19,824 bases of DNA from Thalassospiraceae bacterium (GTDB lineage Bacteria > Pseudomonadota > Alphaproteobacteria > Rhodospirillales > Magnetovibrionaceae), in assembly GCA_030638205.1 (NCBI GenBank), contig DAOWFB010000117.1, forward strand, positions 1 through 19,824, given 5' to 3'. The notes below the pieces were generated by a model that was given only the letters and a program-made list of their open reading frames with translations, ran no database searches and had not been told where the DNA came from. Each line of letters starts with the position of its first letter. Within the stretch, counting starts at the first letter, position 1. Positions 13,483-19,824 of the stretch are shown here, one piece after another. The position numbers and the translations under genes were made by a program.

Positions 13483-16173
13483 ATGCCAAATAGCGACCAA
13501 ACAAACCATAAAACCAAAGATAATATCGATAACACAAAGGTTCCGCCCGAAAGCGGCATTAGTGCCGCCGCCTTTGCACCAACCCGTGGCCCATGGCCGG
13601 GATGGTTTTTGCTTGCCAGCATTTTATCGGCAATAATTGGTCTTGTTATTGGCCTTGGTTATGTGGATGTGGCGGCTATCTTGCCCGCACTGGGACCTTT
13701 GGTCGTGCTTGTTGCCCCATACGTAGCAGGCTTAATGACCGCCGTGTTCTCGCTTTTGGGTGCGTGGGCATTTGGTCTCAGGGCAAACACCGATACAAAT
13801 GCAAGACTGGTTTTTCAGGCTCAGGGCGAGGCAGGCGATGCCTTAATGATTACAAATGCCAAAGGTGAAGCGGTTTATACCAACAAATCTTTTCGTGATT
13901 TGTTCAGGGGTGATGCCGAAACCAATATATTAAAAGGTCTTTCTGTTGCCGATGATGATGTTGTCTCTGCTGATAAATTGGAGCGCCTATTGATGCAGGC
14001 GGCCGGTGGTGGCCATGATTGGGATGAAATAGAGATATGGAAACACTTTGGTGGAAAATTGCTTATACAGCGCTGGCGACTATCGGTAAGGCCGCTTGAT
14101 AATAATTTTAATGGGGCAAAACGCTCACATAAGAATAATATGGTTGTTTGGTCCGGACGCGACATAACTGCAACCTTTGAAATGGAAATTATCAGAAGGC
14201 GGGAAGAAGACCTTTTATCAGATCTTCTTGACAATCTTCCGGTTGGATTTTTTTCCATCAATGGTTCAGGCGATATGGTTTTTGCCAACGAGGCGCTTTG
14301 TTCATGGTTGGGTGTAAGCTTGCCGGAAATGAAGTCGGGCGGTATTTCATTTGCCGATTTTGTTATTGCTACTGGCTCATTTAATGTGGGTGAAGATGAA
14401 GAAGGTAACGAAGAAGGGTTAAATGGCGAAGTAACCCTTCAATCACGTGACGGAACAACCTTTAGGGCATTTTTGTTTCAGTCGGGCCGGGTAAACAGCG
14501 ATGGAGAGCTTCTTTATACTCGTTCGGTAGTAATCCGCGACAATGCCAGACGGGCCAATCAAGCCAAAGATGGCGATAATGAAGGTAGGGTCGATGCCCG
14601 TGAAATAGCACGCAAGCTTTATTGGTTGTTTGATGAGGCCCCGGTTTCAATTGTTCTTCTTGATCTTCAGGGCAACGTCACCGATTGCAATCGCGCCATT
14701 CAGCGCATGCTAGGTAGCCACCGGGATGTAATAATATCTAAGCCCTTTACCGACCTTCTGGCCAAAGAAGACATGGGTGATGTTGCGGCCCAGTTGTCCA
14801 AGGTTGTGATGGGAATATCGCGCGCTGCCCATCTTGAGGTCAAAATGCCGGCATCAGGCGGGCGCGAGGTTATGGCATCGCTTTATGCCTCACGGATGGA
14901 GGACGACTTTGGTGAAGTAACCGGGTTAATCCTTCATTTTATTGATACGACCGAGCAAAAACATTTGGAAGTACAGTTCGCCCAATCACAAAAAATGCAG
15001 GCAATTGGACAGTTGGCAGGCGGCATCGCACACGATTTCAACAACCTGTTGACCGCGATGATAGGTTTTTCCGATTTGCTGCTTGCCCGTCACGGTCCTG
15101 ACGATCCATCGTTTGCAGATATTCAGCAGATAAAACAAAACGCCAACCGTGCCACCAATTTGGTTCGCCAATTGCTAACCTTTTCACGCAAGGATTCGCT
15201 GGAACCTGTGCTGTTTGACCCGAATGAGGTGTTAAGTGATCTTTCTTCCATGCTTGGGCGCATACTTGAAAGCTCCATAGAACTGAATATGGAAAACGAA
15301 CCTGAGCTGGGCATGGTAAGAATGGACCGTACCCAGTTTGACCAGGTTATTGTTAACTTGGCGGTTAATGCCAAGGATGCCATGCGTCGTGGTGGGCAGC
15401 TAACCGTTCGTACCGCAAACCTTAAGCTCGACAAACCAATGCAGCGGGGCATGGATTTAGTTCCGGCAGGTGAATATGTAACCATAGATGTAATCGATAC
15501 GGGCACAGGCATCCGCAAGGAAGACCTTGGCCGTATTTTTGAGCCATTCTTTTCAACCAAAGAAGTGGGCGAGGGAACCGGGCTTGGTCTTTCAACTGTG
15601 TATGGCATTGTTCATCAGGCAGGCGGATATGTGTTTGTTGATAGTGCGCCCGGTGACGGAACCACCTTTACGGTTTTATTGCCTTGCCACGTTTCCAAAG
15701 GCGAGCGTCGGCCACAGGCGGTTGATGGGTCTGGGGGGGCCGGGGAAGCGGGTAAATCTGCTTTAGGAATTAATGGCGAAGCAACACCAGCTGCCGCCGA
15801 CCTTACGGGGGTCGGAACAATATTGCTGGTCGAAGACGAAGACGCGGTACGCATGTTTGCCGTTCGTGCGCTCAAAAACAAAGGCTATGACGTGCTAGAG
15901 GCAGCCAACGGCGAAGCCGCGCTGGACGTAATTAATTCAACCGAAACAAAAATAGACCTTATTGTTACCGATGTTGTAATGCCGGGAATGGATGGCCATA
16001 CATTGGTGCAGTTTGTTCGCCAGGAAATACCCGAAGTAAAAGTCATATTTATTTCCGGATACACCGACAACGTAATTCCCGGTGGGTTTGGCAAGGGTGA
16101 TTTTTCATTCTTGGCCAAACCATTTAGCCTTAGGGATCTGGCGTCCAAGGTCAAAGAGGTTATGGAAAGCTAA
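13483..16173 (+). CDS. cckA: Hybrid sensor kinase CckA
   Basis: An 896-aa membrane hybrid histidine kinase. In Alphaproteobacteria CckA passes phosphate through ChpT to CtrA (and CpdR), controlling the cell cycle or, in many Rhodospirillales-type species, mainly motility. It has two membrane helices at about 40-60 and 66-97; PAS-like domains at about 115-235, 245-355 and 380-490; the phospho-acceptor H517 in LAGGIAHDFNNLLTA; an ATPase domain with NLAVNAKDAM (625-634), DTGTGI (672-677) and GEGTGLGLSTVYG (696-708); and a C-terminal receiver at about 778-893 with D830 (IDLIVTDVVMPGMDG) and K879. The stretch from H517 through RHGPDDPSFAD is close to CckA of known species. An open frame continues upstream to 13420 within flhB; ATG 13483, 7 nt after flhB, is the sensible start, although no Shine-Dalgarno is visible. 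Adjacency to flhB suggests co-expression with the export genes. Confidence 0.93.
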   Translation: MPNSDQTNHKTKDNIDNTKVPPESGISAAAFAPTRGPWPGWFLLASILSAIIGLVIGLGYVDVAAILPALGPLVVLVAPYVAGLMTAVFSLLGAWAFGLRANTDTNARLVFQAQGEAGDALMITNAKGEAVYTNKSFRDLFRGDAETNILKGLSVADDDVVSADKLERLLMQAAGGGHDWDEIEIWKHFGGKLLIQRWRLSVRPLDNNFNGAKRSHKNNMVVWSGRDITATFEMEIIRRREEDLLSDLLDNLPVGFFSINGSGDMVFANEALCSWLGVSLPEMKSGGISFADFVIATGSFNVGEDEEGNEEGLNGEVTLQSRDGTTFRAFLFQSGRVNSDGELLYTRSVVIRDNARRANQAKDGDNEGRVDAREIARKLYWLFDEAPVSIVLLDLQGNVTDCNRAIQRMLGSHRDVIISKPFTDLLAKEDMGDVAAQLSKVVMGISRAAHLEVKMPASGGREVMASLYASRMEDDFGEVTGLILHFIDTTEQKHLEVQFAQSQKMQAIGQLAGGIAHDFNNLLTAMIGFSDLLLARHGPDDPSFADIQQIKQNANRATNLVRQLLTFSRKDSLEPVLFDPNEVLSDLSSMLGRILESSIELNMENEPELGMVRMDRTQFDQVIVNLAVNAKDAMRRGGQLTVRTANLKLDKPMQRGMDLVPAGEYVTIDVIDTGTGIRKEDLGRIFEPFFSTKEVGEGTGLGLSTVYGIVHQAGGYVFVDSAPGDGTTFTVLLPCHVSKGERRPQAVDGSGGAGEAGKSALGINGEATPAAADLTGVGTILLVEDEDAVRMFAVRALKNKGYDVLEAANGEAALDVINSTETKIDLIVTDVVMPGMDGHTLVQFVRQEIPEVKVIFISGYTDNVIPGGFGKGDFSFLAKPFSLRDLASKVKEVMES

Positions 16174-16179
16174 AAAGCA

Positions 16180-16205
16180 GGGCCACCCGGCCCGATTCCA
16201 TTTTT
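16180..16205 (+). terminator. Candidate terminator after cckA
   Basis: GGGCC (16180-16184), loop ACCC, GGCCC (16189-16193), then GATTCCA and a T-run at 16201-16205. The stem is short (5 bp) and the T-run is 7 nt away, so it is a weak intrinsic terminator at best. Confidence 0.45.
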
Positions 16206-16232
16206 ATTCCAATAATCTATGGTTGCGTTGCC

Positions 16233-16249
16233 CACACTTAATAAGTGTG
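16233..16249. promoter_or_regulatory. 17-bp palindrome upstream of recA
   Basis: CACACTTA (16233-16240), one central A, TAAGTGTG (16242-16249): a perfect 8-bp dyad. The 1-nt centre makes an RNA hairpin poor, so it looks more like a dimeric DNA-binding site than a terminator. It lies 20 nt before the SOS box. A T6 run at 16262-16267 follows, so a terminator role cannot be fully excluded. Confidence 0.4.
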
Positions 16250-16269
16250 TTGGGTAATTGGTTTTTTGT

Positions 16270-16284
16270 GAACAGTTTAGGAAC
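16270..16284 (+). promoter_or_regulatory. LexA (SOS) box of recA
   Basis: GAAC-AGTTTAG-GAAC is an exact GAAC-N7-GAAC direct repeat, which is the reverse complement of GTTC-N7-GTTC, the LexA box established for Alphaproteobacteria. A third GAAC follows at 16287-16290. The site lies 133 nt before the chosen recA start. A -10-like TATTAT at 16303-16308 would place the box over the -35 region, consistent with LexA repression, though the -35 itself (GGAACA) is poor. Confidence 0.85.
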
Positions 16285-16416
16285 ATGAACTGAAAAAAGC
16301 TTTATTATCAGTAATTTAAAAAAATGCTTGCCAATGAGAACAAAAAGGGTACATTCAATGCCAAGGAACACTTATTGAACAAACTCACAGCGTATGAACA
16401 TAGTTGGGAAAATATA

Positions 16417-17532
16417 ATGGCAAAAGCAGCACTCAGAGTAGTGGAAGAAAAAGGTAACGTGGATAAGAACAAAGCACTTGAGGCCGCCGTTGGCCAAATA
16501 GAACGTGCATTTGGCAAAGGCTCGCTGATGAAGCTAGGCCAGCGCGAAACCGTGGAAGCCGATACTATTTCAACCGGCTCGCTTGGCCTTGATATTGGTC
16601 TTGGTATTGGTGGCCTGCCCAGGGGCCGAATTATTGAAATATACGGACCGGAAAGCTCGGGCAAAACCACATTGGCATTGCACGTTGTGGCCGAGGCACA
16701 AAAAACCGGCGGCACCTGCGCATTTATTGATGCCGAACATGCCCTTGATCCGGTTTATGCCAAAAAACTTGGCGTTGATATTGATGAACTGCTTATTTCG
16801 CAGCCCGATGGCGGCGAACAGGCGCTGGAAATTACCGATACCTTGGTGCGTTCCGGCGCGGTTGATGTTTTGGTGGTCGATAGCGTGGCCGCATTGGTAC
16901 CTAGGGCCGAGCTTGAAGGCGAAATGGGCGACCACCATATGGGCCTACAGGCCCGGTTGATGAGCCAGGCATTGCGCAAACTTACCGCATCGGTCTCTAA
17001 ATCAAACACCATGGTGATTTTCATCAACCAAATTAGAATGAAAATCGGCGTTATGTTCGGCAACCCGGAAACTACAACCGGTGGTAACGCGTTGAAATTT
17101 TATTCATCCATGCGCCTTGAAATCCGCCGTATCGGTGCGATTAAAGACCGCGAAGAAATTGTCGGCAATCAAACCCGGGTCAAGGTTGTTAAAAACAAAC
17201 TGGCCCCGCCGTTTAAAATGATCGAATTCGATATCATGTATGGCGAGGGCATCTCCAAGATGGGCGAATTGCTCGACCTTGGCACCAAGGCAGAATTGGT
17301 AGAAAAATCCGGCTCTTGGTATTCGTATAATTCAGAACGAATCGGTCAGGGCAGGGAAAATGCCAAACAGTTCATGCGCGATAACCCTGAAAAGGCAGCG
17401 GCGCTTGAGATATCCATCCGTCAGAATGCGGGCCTTCTTTCCGAAGAAATGCTCACCGGTGGTGGTGGTTCCATGGCTGAAGATGGTGCTGCTGATCCCA
17501 AAGACGATATCGCCCTAGATAGCAAAGAATAA
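16417..17532 (+). CDS. recA: Recombinase RecA
   Basis: A 371-aa cytoplasmic DNA recombinase that forms filaments on single-stranded DNA, drives strand exchange and promotes LexA self-cleavage. Walker A is GPESSGKTT (77-85); Walker B is in VDVLVVDSVAAL; loop and core signatures EGEMGDHHMGLQARLMSQAL and NQIRMKIGVMFGNPETTTGG are standard. The tail is acidic and ends ALDSKE, as expected for RecA regulation. The frame is open back to ATG 16324, adding 31 residues with no RecA similarity; ATG 16417 gives a normal RecA N-terminus, although its ribosome-binding site (GGGA) is weak. The gene has its own SOS box upstream and an intrinsic terminator downstream. Confidence 0.97.
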   Translation: MAKAALRVVEEKGNVDKNKALEAAVGQIERAFGKGSLMKLGQRETVEADTISTGSLGLDIGLGIGGLPRGRIIEIYGPESSGKTTLALHVVAEAQKTGGTCAFIDAEHALDPVYAKKLGVDIDELLISQPDGGEQALEITDTLVRSGAVDVLVVDSVAALVPRAELEGEMGDHHMGLQARLMSQALRKLTASVSKSNTMVIFINQIRMKIGVMFGNPETTTGGNALKFYSSMRLEIRRIGAIKDREEIVGNQTRVKVVKNKLAPPFKMIEFDIMYGEGISKMGELLDLGTKAELVEKSGSWYSYNSERIGQGRENAKQFMRDNPEKAAALEISIRQNAGLLSEEMLTGGGGSMAEDGAADPKDDIALDSKE

Positions 17533-17578
17533 TAAACCACCCTCAGGCGGCCGCCTATCCCTTCTCCTATGGCTGTCA

Positions 17579-17606
17579 GACCTCCCCTGTGCCCTCAGGG
17601 GAGGTC
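17579..17606 (+). terminator. Intrinsic terminator after recA
   Basis: GACCTCCCCTG (17579-17589) and CAGGGGAGGTC (17596-17606) form a perfect 11-bp GC-rich stem with a 6-nt loop, 47 nt after the recA stop. The following GCTTTGCTTG is only moderately T-rich, so termination may be partial. Confidence 0.8.
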
Positions 17607-17633
17607 GCTTTGCTTGTGGGCTTTTATAAGTGT

Positions 17634-17668
17634 GCCCTTTCAGTCGGTGGACACTCCATTGAAAGGGC
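17634..17668 (+). promoter_or_regulatory. Inverted repeat in the alaS leader
   Basis: GCCCTTTCA (17634-17642) pairs perfectly with TGAAAGGGC (17660-17668) around a 17-nt loop. A second pairing, AGTGT (17629-17633) with ACACT (17651-17655, in the loop), interlocks with the first and could form a pseudoknot or a competing fold. It ends 49 nt before the alaS start. The function is unknown; leader control of alaS or residual termination are both possible. Confidence 0.45.
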
Positions 17669-17717
17669 TGTAAAAGCAGATGTTTATATGAATTCAAGTA
17701 GGGCTAGCTAAAAACAT

Positions 17718-19824
17718 ATGCAAACAACCAATGATATCCGCAAAGCATTTATGGATTTTTTCAAAGCCAATGGCCATGAAGAGGTGGATTCTAGCCCGCT
17801 GGTTCCCCACAATGATCCGACATTGATGTTTACCAATGCCGGAATGGTGCAGTTCAAGAACGTATTTACCGGGCTGGAAATAAGGCCATATGACCGTGCC
17901 GTTACCAGCCAAAAATGCGTTCGTGCCGGCGGTAAACATAACGACCTTGAAAATGTCGGCCATACCGCACGTCACCACACATTTTTTGAAATGATGGGTA
18001 ATTTTTCCTTTGGTGATTATTTCAAAGACGTTGCCATTGAGCTTGCATGGAATATGCTGACCAAAGAATTTGGCTTGCCCGCGGACAGGCTTATTGCCAC
18101 CGTTTATCACGATGACGATGAAGCCTTTGACCTTTGGAAAAAAATTGCCGGCCTGCCCGAAGATCGCATTATTCGTATTGCGACCTCGGATAATTTTTGG
18201 GCCATGGGCGAAACCGGCCCCTGTGGCCCATGCTCGGAAATATTTTATGACCATGGCGATAAAATTCCCGGTGGCCCACCCGGCAGCCCGGATGAAGACG
18301 GTGACAGGTTCGTTGAAATTTGGAACTTGGTTTTCATGCAATACGAACAAATCAATGCCGATCAGCGCGTTGAGCTAGCCAAACCATCAATCGATACCGG
18401 CATGGGGTTGGAACGCCTAGCAGCCGTTATGCAGGGCACCCATGATAATTACGATATTGATTTAATGCGCTCGCTTATTCTGGCATCAGCTGATGTCACT
18501 AATTCAGACCCCGATGGCGAGCACAAGATATCGCACCGGGTAATTGCCGACCATTTGCGCTCAACCGCGTTTCTTATTGCCGATGGAGTTTTGCCGTCCA
18601 ACGAAGGGCGCGGCTATGTTCTGCGCCGTATCATGCGCCGGGCCATGCGTCATGCCCATATGATTGGCGCAAGTGACCCTGTGATCTTCCGTTTGGTCTC
18701 ATCTTTGGTGGCAAAAATGGGTGCGGCTTTTCCTGAGCTTGGCCGGGCCGAGGCACTAATAAGCGAAACCATAAAAATGGAAGAGGGGCGTTTTCAAAAA
18801 ACCCTCGATCGCGGCCTCAAGCTATTAGATGAAGCCACCAATGGAATGACAGCCGGCAGCCAGCTTGACGGCGAGACCGCGTTTAAACTTTATGATACCT
18901 ATGGCTTTCCGTTGGATTTGACCGAGGATGCATTAAAACCAAAATCCATCAGCATCGACGAAGACGGTTTTAACGATGCCATGAAACGCCAAAAAGTAGC
19001 CGCCCGTGCCGCATGGAAAGGTTCGGGCGAGGCCGCCACCGAAGAAGTGTGGTTTGATGTTTTAGACGATGTCGGCGCAACAGAATTCCTTGGTTACGAG
19101 CTTGAACAAGCCGAAGGTAAAATTGTTGCCATAATAAAAGGTGGCGCCTGTGTGAACGAAGCCGCTAGCGGTGATGAAATTGCATTAATAACCAACCAGA
19201 CACCGTTTTACGGCGAAAGCGGCGGCCAGATGGGCGACATTGGTGAAATTAGTGGGGGCGAAATTAGTGGGGGCACCATTGCTGGCGAAGGTTTCTCGGT
19301 AAAAATAACCGATACCCAGAAAAAGCTGGGCAAGCTGCACGTTCATTTAGGGACTGTTGATAGCGGGTCTATTAGGGTTGGCAATGATGTAAGTTTGCGC
19401 GTTAATCACGCTAGGCGTTCAGAGCTTCGTGCCAATCATTCAGCAACTCATCTTTTACATGCGGCCCTTCGCCTAGAGCTGGGCGACCATGTTACGCAAA
19501 AAGGATCGCAAGTTTCGGGCGACAGATTGCGTTTTGACATAAGCCACCCAATGGGCGTGACGCCAGAACAAATAGCCGATGTTGAATTAATGGTGAACGG
19601 ACAGGTTCGTGCCAATACGGCGGTCAAAACCAAATTGATGACACCTGCCGAGGCCCAAGAAAACGGTGCCATGGCATTATTTGGCGAAAAATATGGCGAC
19701 GAAGTGCGGGTAGTTTCCATGGGGGCCGAGCCTGAACAGGGTGCTAGTGGTGCCGATGGATCGTTTTCGGTTGAGCTTTGCGGCGGTACCCACGTAAAGC
19801 GTACCGGCGACATTGGTTTGCTAA
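17718..19824 (+). CDS. alaS: Alanyl-tRNA synthetase (3' end outside window)
   Basis: The first 702 codons of a class II aminoacyl-tRNA synthetase that charges tRNA-Ala; I translated the frame from ATG 17718 to the window end without a stop. The aminoacylation domain (about 1-250) has the expected GKHNDLENVG, HHTFFEMMGNFSFGDYFK and GPCGPCSEIF. The tRNA-recognition segment includes LPSNEGRGYVLRRIMRRAMR. The editing domain has the zinc ligands H574/H578 (HSATH) and C688/H692 (CGGTH), matching E. coli H564, H568, C666 and H670. Full-length AlaRS is about 870-890 aa, so the end of the editing domain and the C-Ala domain are missing here. No strong Shine-Dalgarno is visible before ATG 17718. A 15-bp in-frame duplication lies at codons 510-519. 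alaS after recA is a common alphaproteobacterial order. Confidence 0.97.
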   Translation, partial: MQTTNDIRKAFMDFFKANGHEEVDSSPLVPHNDPTLMFTNAGMVQFKNVFTGLEIRPYDRAVTSQKCVRAGGKHNDLENVGHTARHHTFFEMMGNFSFGDYFKDVAIELAWNMLTKEFGLPADRLIATVYHDDDEAFDLWKKIAGLPEDRIIRIATSDNFWAMGETGPCGPCSEIFYDHGDKIPGGPPGSPDEDGDRFVEIWNLVFMQYEQINADQRVELAKPSIDTGMGLERLAAVMQGTHDNYDIDLMRSLILASADVTNSDPDGEHKISHRVIADHLRSTAFLIADGVLPSNEGRGYVLRRIMRRAMRHAHMIGASDPVIFRLVSSLVAKMGAAFPELGRAEALISETIKMEEGRFQKTLDRGLKLLDEATNGMTAGSQLDGETAFKLYDTYGFPLDLTEDALKPKSISIDEDGFNDAMKRQKVAARAAWKGSGEAATEEVWFDVLDDVGATEFLGYELEQAEGKIVAIIKGGACVNEAASGDEIALITNQTPFYGESGGQMGDIGEISGGEISGGTIAGEGFSVKITDTQKKLGKLHVHLGTVDSGSIRVGNDVSLRVNHARRSELRANHSATHLLHAALRLELGDHVTQKGSQVSGDRLRFDISHPMGVTPEQIADVELMVNGQVRANTAVKTKLMTPAEAQENGAMALFGEKYGDEVRVVSMGAEPEQGASGADGSFSVELCGGTHVKRTGDIGLL
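19245..19274 (+). repeat. 15-bp tandem duplication in alaS
   Basis: GAAATTAGTGGGGGC at 19245-19259 is repeated exactly at 19260-19274, giving EISGG twice. It falls between the GESGGQMGD segment and the HSATH zinc motif of the editing region, in a part likely to be a loop. Exact identity suggests a recent duplication. Confidence 0.9.

Noticed and set aside
16324..16416. 31-codon N-terminal extension of RecA
   Set aside because: The added residues have no RecA similarity, and the start at 16417 gives a normal RecA N-terminus.
17694..18350. Minus-strand frame of 218 codons opposite the start of alaS
   Set aside because: The plus strand here encodes the highly conserved AlaRS catalytic domain; the antisense frame shows no recognisable family and is a shadow.

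Overview
The window looks like a chromosomal segment of a flagellated alphaproteobacterium, most like the Rhodospirillales/Kiloniellales side of the class. The case rests on gene content and order: a CheZ-type phosphatase, a stand-alone FlhB C-terminal homologue next to fliO-fliP, and a flgBC-fliE-fliQ-fliR-flhB run directly followed by a CckA-type hybrid kinase, recA and alaS. The recA upstream region carries the direct-repeat SOS box (GAAC-N7-GAAC) typical of Alphaproteobacteria. Base composition looks moderate (not the high GC of many relatives), with AT-richer stretches in the diguanylate cyclase gene. No species is named, because nothing in the sequence fixes one.

Region 1 (1-7702, + strand) is a tight run of six genes with gaps of 1-32 nt: cheY, cheZ, two tandem MotB-like genes, a very large exported protein with AMIN-like repeats followed by TPR-like helices, and a Cache-GGDEF diguanylate cyclase. 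It reads as a motor control unit: CheY-P production and removal, stator proteins, a possible periplasmic accessory protein, and c-di-GMP synthesis. The upstream end of the unit, where motA might lie, is outside the window. Region 2 (7737-9630, - strand) is a compact export-apparatus operon: fhlB (FlhB C-terminal homologue), a small helical protein of unknown function, fliO and fliP. It converges on the cyclase gene. Region 3 (9631-9997) is a 367-nt divergent intergenic region with several short repeats. Region 4 (9998-16173, + strand) holds flgB, flgC, fliE (rod and MS-ring/rod junction), fliQ, fliR, flhB (export gate and switch) and cckA (cell-cycle/motility phosphorelay kinase). Region 5 (16174-19824) holds the SOS-controlled recA, a strong intrinsic terminator, and the first 702 codons of alaS, which runs off the window end.

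Most of the window is conserved flagellar and housekeeping machinery. The unusual parts are in region 1. The first MotB-like protein has Gly where the ion-carrying Asp should be and has also lost the peptidoglycan-binding motif, while its neighbour keeps both. The CheZ carries a histone-H1-like Lys-rich tail of about 110 residues. The AMIN/TPR protein is encoded inside the stator/chemotaxis unit and its signal peptide is built from a four-copy 18-bp tandem repeat. Similar small in-frame duplications occur in cheZ, fliP and alaS. I found no CRISPR array, transposase, insertion sequence, tRNA or rRNA.
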